From Kitasatospora sp. A2-31 (GTDB lineage: Bacteria; Actinomycetota; Actinomycetes; Streptomycetales; Streptomycetaceae), in NCBI RefSeq assembly GCF_022288725.1, contig NZ_JAKNTA010000012.1:179525-243524 (forward strand): a stretch of DNA of 64,000 nt. The letters are read 5' to 3'. Of the stretch, positions 44,601-59,037 are shown piece after piece. Made by a program: the position numbers and the translations under genes. The notes under the pieces are model-generated. The model did not search any database, had not been told where the DNA came from, and saw only the letters and a program-made list of their open reading frames with translations. Each line of letters opens with the position of its first letter. Positions within the stretch are counted from its first letter, which is position 1.

Positions 44601-46796
44601 GAGGTGGCGCTGGCGGAGGCGGACCGGGCCGATGCCCGTCGCTACGGCCTCCACCCGGCGCTGCTGGACGCCGCCCTGCAGGCCTACGCGGCCGGCGCGG
44701 AGCAGGCGGACGCGCCGACGCCGGTGCCGTTCGCCTGGCACGGTGTCTCGGTCCGCGCGGCCGGCGCCACGGCCCTGCGGGTGCGGCTCGCCCCGGCCGG
44801 CCCGGACGCGGTGACCGTCGAGGCCGCAGACCCGGCGGGCGTGCCGGTGGCCACGGTGGCGAGCCTGCGGTCCCGCCGGCTGCCCGGGGCCGCCGGCGGT
44901 TCCGGCTCGCTGTGGCGCGTCCGCTGGGCGCCGGTGCCGCCGGCCCCGCACCCCGCCACCGTGCGGACGGCGGTCGTGGGCACCGGGCTGCCGGACGCCT
45001 CGCCGGAGCGCCACCCCGACCTCGCCGCGCTGGCCGCCGCCGGTACCCCCGTGCCGAACGTGGTCCTCGCCCCCATCGCTCCGACCGGCGGCGACGTGCC
45101 GACCGCCGTCCACACCGCCACCGCGGACGCGCTCCGGCTGGTCCGGTCCTGGCTGGCCGAGCCGCGGTTCGCCGCCGCGCGGCTGGTCGTGGTGACGAGC
45201 CGTGCCCAGTCCACCGGAGCCGACGACCCCGCCCCCGACCTCGCGGCGGCGGCCGTCTGGGGACTGCTGCGGTCCGCCCAGTCCGAACACCCCCGGCGCT
45301 TCGGCCTGCTGGACCTCGACGTGGCGACGCCCACCGCGGCCGACCTGGCCGTGGCACTCGCCTCCGACGAGCCCCAACTGGCGCTGCGCGGGTCCGGCCT
45401 GCTGGCGCCACGGCTGGTGGAGGCCGAGCCGGCCACCGGTGGCGACGCCGCCTTCGACCCGGACGGCACCGTCCTGGTCACCGGCGGCACCGGCACCCTG
45501 GGCGGCCTGGTCGCCCGGCACCTGGTCGAGCGCGGCGCCCGGCACCTCCTCCTGGCGGGGCGCCGGGGCGAGCGGACGCCCGGCGTGGCCGAGCTGGTGG
45601 CCGAACTGACCGAGCAGGGGGCCGAGATCACCGTGGCCGCCTGCGACACCGCCGACCGGGAGGCCCTGGCCGCCCTGCTGCGGTCGATCCCCTCGGCCCA
45701 CCCGCTGCGGGCCGTCGTCCACGCCGCCGGCGTGGCCGACGACGGCCTGCTGGCCGCGCTCACGCCCGAGCGGCTCGCCGCCGTCCTGCGCCCGAAGGTC
45801 GACGCGGCCTGGCACCTGCACGAGCTGACCCGGGACTCCGCGCTCGACGCCTTCGTGCTGTTCTCCTCCGCCTCGGGCACCTTCGGCACCGCCGGACAGG
45901 CCAACTACGCGGCCGCCAACGCCTTCCTCGACGCGTTCGCGCAGCGGCGCCGTGCCGAGGGCCTGCCCGGTCTCTCGCTGGCCTGGGGGCTGTGGGCGGA
46001 GCGCAGCAAGCTGACGGAAAGTCTGGATCCGCTCAGCATCGGCCGGTTGGCCCGGGACGGCGTCGGTGCGCTTTCGACGGCGGAGGCTCTTGATCTCTTC
46101 GACACCGCCCGTATCATGATCAATGAGTCGGTGCTCGTCCCCGTTCGGCTGGACCTCGCGGTACTGCGGGGCCGGGCCGACCAGGGACAAGTTCCCTCGC
46201 TGCTGCGGGAGTCGGCCACGGCGCCGGTGCCCACGGCGGTGGCGTCGGCGCCCGTGCCGGGGCCGGACCAGGAGCAGGACGGGACGACCGGCTTCGCGCA
46301 GCGCCTGCGGGCGATGCCGGAGTCCGACCGCCGACGCGCCCTGCTCGACCTGGTGCGCACCCACGCGGCGATCGTGCTGGCCGAGTCCACGCCCGAGTCG
46401 ATCGACCCGGGCCAGGGCTTCGTCGACCTGGGCTTCGACTCGCTCGCCAACCTCGAACTCCAGGAGCGGCTGCAGGACGCCACCGGCCTCCAGCTGCCGA
46501 GCACCCTGGTCTTCGACTACCCCACCGCGGAGGTGCTGGCCGACCACCTCTGCGCCGAGTTCGACACCGGAGAGACCACGGCGGTGGGCCCGGCGCTCGC
46601 CGAACTCGACCGACTGGAGCAGTTCCTGACGCCCTACACCGACGACGACCACGCCCGGACGGCGATCACCCACCGGCTGAAGGACCTCCTCGCCCGCTGG
46701 GGCGACGACGGCCGGGACGGCACCGACCGGCCCGACCTCGCCTCGGCAACCGACGACGAACTCTTCGACGTACTCGACCAGTTGCGCGCCCGCTGA
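41646..46796 (+). CDS. PKS C: module 4, with truncated and inactive AT
   Basis: 1716 residues from ATG 41646, 58 bp after PKS B; upstream in-frame extension overlaps PKS B and was dropped. The docking coiled coil (KVLDTLKRLTIDLRRTRRRL) is of the same type as PKS D and F. KS4 (41745-43020) is intact (DTACSSS, HGTGT, NIGH). AT4 (43340-43960) is broken: GHSQGE is replaced by APGSGA, the region with the carboxylate-binding Arg and the YASH/HAFH specificity motif is deleted (roughly 130-140 residues), and the rest runs directly into the post-AT linker. DH4 (44030-44880) has HAVQGRVLLP and an intact second motif. KR4 (45465-46160) has ADD, FSSASG and NYAAAN, B-type. ACP4 (46330-46560) has GFDSLANLELQERL, slightly unusual. 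How ACP4 would be loaded is unknown: by another AT, or the module is passed over. Confidence 0.9.
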   Translation: MTSDEKVLDTLKRLTIDLRRTRRRLQEVEEGAREPIAIVGMACRYPGGVTSPEDLWRLVAEERDVISPLPTDRGWREDLYDPDPARHGSVYVREGGFLYDAAEFDPAFFGMSAREALATDPQQRLLLETAWEAFERAGIDPASVRGTRTGVFAGVIYQDYASRLHRVPGEFEGYVGNGSTGSVASGRVAYAFGLEGPAVTLDTACSSSLVALHQAAQALRNGDCTLALAGGVTVMASPMALVEFSRQRGLATDARCKAFAAGADGTGLGEGVGMLLLERLSDARRNGRRVLAVIRGSAVNQDGASSGLTAPSGPAQQRVIRQALERAGLAAREVDAVEAHGTGTTLGDPIEAQALLATYGRDRSGGEPLYLGSVKSNIGHAQAAAGVAGVIKMVMAIRQGVLPRTLHLDEPNPHVDWSAGAVAPLTGARQWPATGRPRRAGVSSFGVSGTNAHLILEEAAEETAADLPGEEAGPRPAGGAAVPWVLSGRTGAALRAQATRLLDHLAAHPGQTAAEVGAALARHRAAFEHRAVLLGADLGDLRAGLAALAAGESRPGLVTGVARDDGPVVFVLPDSPPERPDRMVRLLDTTPLFAARLAECDAALREVAGWSATDVLRGAAGAPDPARPEVGRAVAWAVLVALAGLWAEHGVDPAAVVAPGSGAVAGACVAGALSLVEGARAAVSGEAGALTESRIPLLTEAVDASLRTLLERGHSRFVVLGTDRAERITATVGPDVQVVAAADGFLPALAELHVHGAAVRFAAAFPVAGLRPVDLPTYAFQRRRYWLEDGPADPDVTAAGLTATGHPMLQALIELPDGGGLLFTGRLSPRELPWLADHAVQGRVLLPGTAVVELVREAGVRTGCPDLGELTLHAPLELPAPGAAADAGVRIRLAVGAPDGSGHRAVELSSRPAAPEHAVWTRHATGTLTPEAPTASSDLVVWPPAGAEPVGLDGCYDRFAALGIEYGPAFRGLRALWRRGEEVFAEVALAEADRADARRYGLHPALLDAALQAYAAGAEQADAPTPVPFAWHGVSVRAAGATALRVRLAPAGPDAVTVEAADPAGVPVATVASLRSRRLPGAAGGSGSLWRVRWAPVPPAPHPATVRTAVVGTGLPDASPERHPDLAALAAAGTPVPNVVLAPIAPTGGDVPTAVHTATADALRLVRSWLAEPRFAAARLVVVTSRAQSTGADDPAPDLAAAAVWGLLRSAQSEHPRRFGLLDLDVATPTAADLAVALASDEPQLALRGSGLLAPRLVEAEPATGGDAAFDPDGTVLVTGGTGTLGGLVARHLVERGARHLLLAGRRGERTPGVAELVAELTEQGAEITVAACDTADREALAALLRSIPSAHPLRAVVHAAGVADDGLLAALTPERLAAVLRPKVDAAWHLHELTRDSALDAFVLFSSASGTFGTAGQANYAAANAFLDAFAQRRRAEGLPGLSLAWGLWAERSKLTESLDPLSIGRLARDGVGALSTAEALDLFDTARIMINESVLVPVRLDLAVLRGRADQGQVPSLLRESATAPVPTAVASAPVPGPDQEQDGTTGFAQRLRAMPESDRRRALLDLVRTHAAIVLAESTPESIDPGQGFVDLGFDSLANLELQERLQDATGLQLPSTLVFDYPTAEVLADHLCAEFDTGETTAVGPALAELDRLEQFLTPYTDDDHARTAITHRLKDLLARWGDDGRDGTDRPDLASATDDELFDVLDQLRAR

Positions 46797-46849
46797 GGGC
46801 GAAGGCAGAACCAGGTCGAACCCCGCACCGGCTATAGGAGCAGGCTCAA

Positions 46850-49800
46850 GTGGCACATGAAGACAAGCTTCGCGAGCACCTCCGGTGGGCCGCCGCCGAG
46901 CTCGGCGAGGCACGCCGCAGGGTGGCCGAACTGGAGGCGGCCGACCGCGACCCGATCGCGATCGTCGGGATGAGCTGCCGGTACCCGGGCGGGGTACGGA
47001 CGCCGGAGGAGCTGTGGGAGCTGGTGGCCGCCGGGCGGGACGCCGTCGGCGAACCGCCCGCCGGGCGCGGGTGGCGGGTCGAGGACTTCTACGACCCCGA
47101 GGGCCTGCGCGCCGGCACCTCCTACGTGTGCGAGGGCGGGTTCCTCGACGACGCGGACCGGTTCGACCCCGCGTTCTTCGGGATCAGCCCGCGCGAGGCC
47201 CTGGCGATGGACCCGCAGCAGCGGCTGCTGCTGGAGACCGCGTGGGAGGCCTTCGAGCGGGCGGGCATCCGGCCGGCGACGGTGCGCGGGGCCCGGGTCG
47301 GCGTGTTCGCGGGCCTGATGTACCACGACTACGGCACCCGCCTCGGCTCGGTGGACGAGTCGGTCGCCGGCTTCCTGGGGAGCGGGACGGCGGGCAGCGT
47401 CGCCTCCGGCCGGATCGCCTACGTCCTCGGCCTGGAGGGGCCGGCGGTGACGGTGGACACGGCGTGCTCCTCGTCGCTGGTCGCCCTGCACCTGGCGGCG
47501 CAGGCGATCCGGCGCGGCGACTGCACGATGGCGCTGGCCGGCGGCGTCACGGTGATGGCCACCCCGAGCACGTTCGTCGAGTTCAGCCGTCAGGGCGGCC
47601 TCGCCCGGGACGGGCGCTGCAAGTCCTTCGCCGCCGCGGCCGACGGGACGGCGTGGGGCGAAGGCGCCGGAATGCTGCTGGTCGAGCGCCTGTCGGACGC
47701 CGAGCGGAACGGGCACCGGGTGCTCGCGGTCCTGCGCGGGTCGTCGGTCAACCAGGACGGCGCGAGCAGCAACCTCTCCGCGCCCAACGGGCCCTCGCAG
47801 CAGCGGGTGATCCGGCAGGCGCTCGCCGAGGCCGAACTCTCGCCCGACCTGGTCGACGCCGTCGAGGCGCACGGCACGGGCACCAAGCTCGGCGACCCGA
47901 TCGAGGCCCAAGCGCTGCTGGCCACCTACGGGCAGGAACGCCCGGCGGAACGGCCGCTCTGGCTGGGGTCGTTGAAGTCCAACCTCGGCCACACCCAGGC
48001 CGCAGCCGGCGTCGGCGGCGTGATCAAGATGGTCATGGCGATGCGCAACGGCGTGCTGCCGCGGACCCTGCACGTCGACGAGCCGACGCCGCACGTCGAC
48101 TGGTCGGCCGGGGCGGTCTCGCTGCTCACCCAGGCGCAGGAGTGGCCTCGGACCGGGCGCCCGCGACGGGCGGCCGTGTCCTCGTTCGGCGTGAGCGGGA
48201 CCAACGCACACGTCATCCTGGAGCAGGCGCCGGAGGTTCCGGCGGCCGACCACGGCGCAGCGGCGGGTGGCGTGGTGCCGTGGGTGCTGTCGGCGCGGGA
48301 CGAGCGGGCGCTGCGCGAGCAGGCCGGGCGGTTGCGGGCGGCCGTCGAAGCCCACCCGGAATGGGAACCGGCCGCGGTGGCCGGGGCGTTGGTGTCGGGC
48401 CGGTCGGTGTTCGAGCAGCGGGCCGTGGTGATCGGCGAGAGCCGTGCCGAGTTGCTGAGCGGCCTCGCGGCCCTCGCCGACGGCACCACCGCGCCCGGCC
48501 TCCTCCAGGGCCACGGCACCTTCGACCGTCCGGTGTTCGTCTTCCCCGGCCAGGGCTCCCAATGGATCGGCATGGGCGCCGAACTCCTCGACACCTCCAC
48601 CGTCTTCGCCCACTGGATCACCCAGTGCGAAGCCGCACTCGCGCCGTACGTCGACTGGTCACTGACGGACGTCCTGCGCGGCAACGACGACCTCACCCGC
48701 GTCGACGTCATCCAACCCGCCCTCTTCGCCGTCATGGTCTCCCTCGCCGAACTCTGGCGCTCCCTCGGCATCGAACCCGCCGCCGTCATCGGCCACTCCC
48801 AAGGCGAAATCGCCGCCGCCACCATCGCCGGCGCCCTCTCGTTGGAAGACGGCGCCCGCATCGCCGCCCTGCGCAGCCAAGCCATCCTCGCCATCAGCGG
48901 CCACGGCGGCATGGCCTCCCTCCCCCTCAGCCACGACAACGCGGCCGAACTCCTCACCCGCTGGGACGGACGCCTGACCATCGCCGCCCACAACGGCCCC
49001 ACCACTACCGTCATCGCCGGCGACCGCGACGCCCTCGACGAACTCCTCACCCACTGCGAGCAACACGACATCCGCGCCCGCCGCATCGACGTCGACTACG
49101 CCTCCCACAGCCCCCACGTCGAAGCCATCCAAACCCAGCTCGCCCAGAAGCTCGCCGGCATCACGCCGAAGACAGCCACCATCCCCTTCTACTCCACGGT
49201 CACCGGCACCCCGATCGACACCGCCCAGCTGGATGCCGACTACTGGTACACCAACCTCCGCCAGACCGTCCGCTTCACCGACGCCACCCACGCCGCCCTC
49301 ACCGACGGCCACCACGCCTTCATCGAAACCAGCCCCCACCCCGTCCTCACCATGGCCGTCCAGGACATCAGCGAGAACGCCGACCGGCAGGCACTCGTCG
49401 TCGGCTCCCTGCGCCGCGACGAAGGCGGCCTCCGCCGCCTCCTCACCTCCCTCGCCGAAGCCCACGTCCACGGCGCCCCCCCCACCTGGCCCACCAACCC
49501 GCCCCTCCCGACCCACCCCCTCGACCTGCCCACCTACCCCTTCCAACGCGAACGCTTCTGGCTCGACGCCCCCACCCCGACCGGCGACGTCACCACCGCC
49601 GGCCTCACCCCCGCCAACCACCCCCTCCTCACCGCACTACTCCCCCTCGCCGACGGCGACGACATCATCCTCACCGGCCGGATCTCCCTCACCACCCACC
49701 CCTGGCTCACCGACCACGCCGTCTTCAACACCCCCCTCCTCCCCGGCACCGCCCTCGTCGAACTCGCCCTCCAGGCCGGTGACCACGCCGGCTGCGACGT

Positions 49801-52800
49801 CCTCGACGAGCTGACGCTCCAGGCACCGCTCCTCCTCCCCGACGACGGCGCCGTCCAGCTCCAGCTCCGGATCGGTCCGCCGGAGGAGAACGGCCGCCGC
49901 GCCTTCTCCCTGCACTCCCGCCCCGACCAGCCCGGCCGCCCCGACGCCCCCTGGTCACGGCACGCCACCGGCGTGCTGGCCGTCGGCGCCGAGCGCCCGA
50001 CCTGGGACCTCGCCGCGTGGCCCCCGGCCGGCGCGCTTCCGGTGGACGTCACCGAGCTCTATCCCCGACTGGCCGAGGACGGTCTCGGCTACGGCCCGGC
50101 GTTCCAGGGGCTGCGCGCGCTCTGGCGGCAGGGCGACGACCTGTTCGCCGACGTGCGGTTGCCGGCCGAGCAGCACGACGACGCCCTGCGCTTCGGCCTG
50201 CACCCCGCTCTGCTGGACGCCGCCCTGCACGCGACCGCTGCCGCCTCGCCCGGCGAGGTGCGGCTGCCGTTCTCGTGGAGCGGTGTCGCCCTGCACGCCA
50301 CCGGTGCGACCGCCCTGCGGGTGCGGGTCTCCCCGGCCGGCCCGGACGGGATCGCCCTCCAGGTGGCCGACGCGTCCGGCGCCCCGGTGGCCGCCGTGGC
50401 GACGCTGGCGAGCCGCCCGGTGGACCGGGAACGGCTGCAGGCGGCGCGCCAGGACGGCGCGGACCCGCTGCTGCGGGTGGACTGGACCGAGCTGCCCGCC
50501 GCCGAGGCCGCCGCCGGGCGCTGGGTCCTGCTCGGCACCGACCGGCTGGGCCTGTCCGAGGACCTCCGGATCGGCGGCCACCCGGACCTCGCCGCCCTCG
50601 CCGAGGCCGTCGCCGCCGGCGCGACCGTCCCCGACGCGGTGCTGGTCACCTGCACCGGCGCCGACTCGCCGGACGTCCCCACCGCCGTCCGCGACCTCAC
50701 CACCAGTACCCTGACGCTGCTTCAGCAATGGCTAGCGGCTGATCAGTTCAGCACCTCGCGGCTGGTCGTCCTGACCTCCGGCGCCGTCCCGGCCGGCAGT
50801 GGCGAGAGCGTGCGCGACCTGGTCGCCGCGCCGATCTGGGGCCTGCTGCGGTCCGCCCAGACCGAGCACCCGGGCCGTCTCGTCCTGATCGACCTGGACG
50901 ACCGCCGCTCCCCCGCCCCCAAGGACGCGCTCGCCGCCGCCCTCGCCACGGACGAGCCACAACTGGCCGTACGCGAAGGCAGGTTGTACGCCCCTCGACT
51001 CGTCCGTGGCGCCACCGGCCGGCTGCTGGAGCCACCGGCGGACGGCACCGGCTGGCGGCTGGACACCACCGCCAAGGGCACCCTGGAGAACCTCGCGCTC
51101 ATCCCGTACCCCGCCGCTGCCGAGCCGCTCGGCCCCGGCCAGGTCCGGCTGGCGGTGCGTGCCGCCGGGATGAACTTCCGCGACGTGCTGCTCGGCCTGG
51201 GCATGGTCGACCAGGACGTCATGGGCGGCGAGGCCGCCGGCGTGGTGCTGGAGACCGCCCCCGACGTGACCGGGTTCGCCCCGGGCGACCGCGTGATGGG
51301 CATGGTGCCCGGCTCGTTCGGTCCGGTCGCCGTGGTCGACCACCGGCTGCTCGTCCCGCTGCCCGCGCACTGGACGTTCACCGAGGGCGCCTCGGTGCCG
51401 ATCGCCTTCCTCACCGCCTACTACGGCCTGGTGGACCTCGCCCGGCTCGCCCCCGGCGAGTCGGTGCTGATCCACTCGGCGACCGGCGGCGTGGGCATGG
51501 CCGCTATCCAACTCGCCCGCCACCTGGGCGCCGAGGTGTTCACCACGGCCAGCCCGGCCAAGTGGGACACCCTGCGCTCGCTGGGGATCCCGGAGGACCG
51601 GATCGCCTCCTCCCGCGACCTCGGCTTCGAGCAGCGGATCCGTGCCGCCACCGGCGGCCGGGGCGTGGACGTCGTCCTGAACTCGCTCGCCAACGAGTTC
51701 GTCGACGCCTCGCTGCGGCTGCTCGCGGACGGCGGCCGGTTCGCCGAGATGGGCAAGACGGACATCCGCGACGCGGCCGAGGTCACCGCCGCCCACCCCG
51801 GCACCTCCTACCTCTGGTTCGACCTGATCGAGGCCGGCTACGACCGGATCGGCCGGATGACGGCCGAGCTGATGCCGCTGTTCGAGCGCGGCACGCTCCA
51901 CCCGATCCCCGCCCGCACCTGGGACGTGCGGCGCGCACCGGACGCGTTCCGCTTCATGAGCCAGGCCCGCCACACCGGCAAGGTGGTGCTCACCATGCCC
52001 GCCGGGCCGGACCCGGACGGCACCGTGCTGATCACCGGCGGCACGGGCGTGCTGGGCGGCCTGGTCGCCCACCGCCTGGTCGCCGAGCACGGCGTGCGGC
52101 ACCTGCTGCTGCTCGGCCGGCGCGGTCCGGAGGCCGCCGGCGCGGCCGAGCTGACCGCCGAACTCACCGCGCTGGGCGCCCAGGTGACGGTCACCGCCTG
52201 CGACACGGCCGACCGCGACGCCCTGGCACGGGTGCTCGCCGCCGTCCCCGCCGAGCACCCGCTCACCGGCGTCGTCCACGCCGCCGGCGTGCTGGACGAC
52301 GCGGTGATCGCCTCGCTGACCCCCGCCCAGGTGGCGGCGGTGCTCCGCCCGAAGGTGGACGCCGCCTGGCACCTGCACGAGCTGACCCGGGACGCCGACC
52401 TCGGCGCGTTCGTCCTCTTCTCCTCCTCGGCCGCCGTCCTGGGCGGCCCCGGGCAGGGCAACTACGCGGCGGCCAACGCCTTCCTCGACGGCCTCGCCGA
52501 GCAGCGCCGCGCCGCCGGGCTGCCCGGCCTGTCGATCGCCTGGGGCCTGTGGGAGCAGGCCAGCGGGATGACCGGCCACCTCGACGACTCCGACCTGACC
52601 CGGCTGCGCCGCTCCGGCGTCCGCCCGCTCTCCGACGCCGACGGCCTGGCGATGTTCGACTCGGCCCTGGACGCCGACGAGGCCCTGCTGGTGGCGATGC
52701 GGCTCGACGTCGCGACCGCCCGCACCGCCCTCCAGTCCTCCTCGGTGCCGCCGCTGCTGCGCCGGCTGATCGGCTCGCCGGCCCGCCGGTCGGTGGCGGT

Positions 52801-53335
52801 CACCGGGACCGGCGCGGCGGACGCGCCGGCCCGCCGGCTGGCCGCCCTGCCCGAGGCCGAACGGGCCCGCGCCCTGCTGGATCTGGTGCGCACCAACGCG
52901 GCCGTCGTGCTCGGCCACGCCACCGACGAGGCGATCCGGCCGGATCTCGCGTTCAAGCAGCTCGGCTTCGACTCGCTGACCGCCGTCGAGCTGCGCAACC
53001 GGCTGGGCGCCGCCACCGGGCTCCGGCTCCCGGCGACGCTGGTCTTCGACCACCCGCGACCGGACGCACTGGCCGCCTACCTGCTCGCCGAGCTGGCCCC
53101 GGCCGCACCGGCCGAGCCGGACGGCCCGGCCGCCTCCGACGGCGAGGTCAGCCGGCTGCTGGCCACCATCGCGCCGGCCCGGCTGCGCGCCGCCGGCCTG
53201 CTCGACGCGCTGCTCGCCCTCGCCGGCACGGCGCCCGAGGAGCCCCCGGCCGAGGCGGACGACCAACTGGACGAGATCGACGCCATGGACGCCGACGACC
53301 TGATCGGCCTGGCGCTCGGCACCACTGACCTCTGA
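46850..53335 (+). CDS. PKS D: module 5, fully reducing
   Basis: 2161 residues from GTG 46850, with AGGAG nine bases before. Domains: coiled coil (1-30), KS5 (46950-48230), AT5 (48524-49490, methylmalonyl motifs), DH5 (49590-50420), ER5 (51060-52005), KR5 (52015-52715), ACP5 (52860-53095). ER5 has the NADPH loop HSATGGVGMAAIQLARHLG and Val in LGLGMVDQD where ERs giving 2S methyl usually have Tyr, so a 2R methyl is expected. KR5 is B-type (LDD, FSSSAA, NYAAAN). DH5 reads HAVFNTPLLP: the His and Pro stay but the Gly is Asn, while the near-identical DH1 has Gly. If DH5 works, the module gives a fully saturated methyl-bearing unit. The C-terminal docking end (EIDAMDADDLIGLALG) is like that of PKS A and should meet PKS E. 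Confidence 0.92.
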   Translation: MAHEDKLREHLRWAAAELGEARRRVAELEAADRDPIAIVGMSCRYPGGVRTPEELWELVAAGRDAVGEPPAGRGWRVEDFYDPEGLRAGTSYVCEGGFLDDADRFDPAFFGISPREALAMDPQQRLLLETAWEAFERAGIRPATVRGARVGVFAGLMYHDYGTRLGSVDESVAGFLGSGTAGSVASGRIAYVLGLEGPAVTVDTACSSSLVALHLAAQAIRRGDCTMALAGGVTVMATPSTFVEFSRQGGLARDGRCKSFAAAADGTAWGEGAGMLLVERLSDAERNGHRVLAVLRGSSVNQDGASSNLSAPNGPSQQRVIRQALAEAELSPDLVDAVEAHGTGTKLGDPIEAQALLATYGQERPAERPLWLGSLKSNLGHTQAAAGVGGVIKMVMAMRNGVLPRTLHVDEPTPHVDWSAGAVSLLTQAQEWPRTGRPRRAAVSSFGVSGTNAHVILEQAPEVPAADHGAAAGGVVPWVLSARDERALREQAGRLRAAVEAHPEWEPAAVAGALVSGRSVFEQRAVVIGESRAELLSGLAALADGTTAPGLLQGHGTFDRPVFVFPGQGSQWIGMGAELLDTSTVFAHWITQCEAALAPYVDWSLTDVLRGNDDLTRVDVIQPALFAVMVSLAELWRSLGIEPAAVIGHSQGEIAAATIAGALSLEDGARIAALRSQAILAISGHGGMASLPLSHDNAAELLTRWDGRLTIAAHNGPTTTVIAGDRDALDELLTHCEQHDIRARRIDVDYASHSPHVEAIQTQLAQKLAGITPKTATIPFYSTVTGTPIDTAQLDADYWYTNLRQTVRFTDATHAALTDGHHAFIETSPHPVLTMAVQDISENADRQALVVGSLRRDEGGLRRLLTSLAEAHVHGAPPTWPTNPPLPTHPLDLPTYPFQRERFWLDAPTPTGDVTTAGLTPANHPLLTALLPLADGDDIILTGRISLTTHPWLTDHAVFNTPLLPGTALVELALQAGDHAGCDVLDELTLQAPLLLPDDGAVQLQLRIGPPEENGRRAFSLHSRPDQPGRPDAPWSRHATGVLAVGAERPTWDLAAWPPAGALPVDVTELYPRLAEDGLGYGPAFQGLRALWRQGDDLFADVRLPAEQHDDALRFGLHPALLDAALHATAAASPGEVRLPFSWSGVALHATGATALRVRVSPAGPDGIALQVADASGAPVAAVATLASRPVDRERLQAARQDGADPLLRVDWTELPAAEAAAGRWVLLGTDRLGLSEDLRIGGHPDLAALAEAVAAGATVPDAVLVTCTGADSPDVPTAVRDLTTSTLTLLQQWLAADQFSTSRLVVLTSGAVPAGSGESVRDLVAAPIWGLLRSAQTEHPGRLVLIDLDDRRSPAPKDALAAALATDEPQLAVREGRLYAPRLVRGATGRLLEPPADGTGWRLDTTAKGTLENLALIPYPAAAEPLGPGQVRLAVRAAGMNFRDVLLGLGMVDQDVMGGEAAGVVLETAPDVTGFAPGDRVMGMVPGSFGPVAVVDHRLLVPLPAHWTFTEGASVPIAFLTAYYGLVDLARLAPGESVLIHSATGGVGMAAIQLARHLGAEVFTTASPAKWDTLRSLGIPEDRIASSRDLGFEQRIRAATGGRGVDVVLNSLANEFVDASLRLLADGGRFAEMGKTDIRDAAEVTAAHPGTSYLWFDLIEAGYDRIGRMTAELMPLFERGTLHPIPARTWDVRRAPDAFRFMSQARHTGKVVLTMPAGPDPDGTVLITGGTGVLGGLVAHRLVAEHGVRHLLLLGRRGPEAAGAAELTAELTALGAQVTVTACDTADRDALARVLAAVPAEHPLTGVVHAAGVLDDAVIASLTPAQVAAVLRPKVDAAWHLHELTRDADLGAFVLFSSSAAVLGGPGQGNYAAANAFLDGLAEQRRAAGLPGLSIAWGLWEQASGMTGHLDDSDLTRLRRSGVRPLSDADGLAMFDSALDADEALLVAMRLDVATARTALQSSSVPPLLRRLIGSPARRSVAVTGTGAADAPARRLAALPEAERARALLDLVRTNAAVVLGHATDEAIRPDLAFKQLGFDSLTAVELRNRLGAATGLRLPATLVFDHPRPDALAAYLLAELAPAAPAEPDGPAASDGEVSRLLATIAPARLRAAGLLDALLALAGTAPEEPPAEADDQLDEIDAMDADDLIGLALGTTDL
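48524..49351 (+). repeat. AT cassette, copy 4 (module 5)
   Basis: Together with 48272-49779 it matches 27351-28854 of PKS A at constant offset (20921), shifting by four only after the C-tract. Confidence 0.88.
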
Positions 53336-53363
53336 TCGCGCTCGGACTGCGGAGAACCTAACG

Positions 53364-58715
<5,352 letters not shown>

Positions 58716-59037
58716 GCGTTCGACCGCCCCGGTGCTCGCGGAACTGGACCGTCTGGAAGCCGTCCTCGCCACGGTCGCCGCCGACCACCCCGACCGGGCG
58801 CGGATCACCGGCCGGCTGCGGTCCGTGCTCTCCCGGTGGGACGACCGGCGCGATCCGGCGGTCTCCGGTGAATCCCCGGCGGCGGAACTGGAGTTGGACT
58901 CGGCCGAGGACGACGAGGTCTTCGACTTCATCACCAACGAACTCGGCATCTCCTGACCGCCCCGCCCTGACCCGCCGGCCGGCGGCCCTGCCGGCCAGAC
59001 ATCCCGTACCTGTCCATCCCGAAGGGGTTGCGCCACT

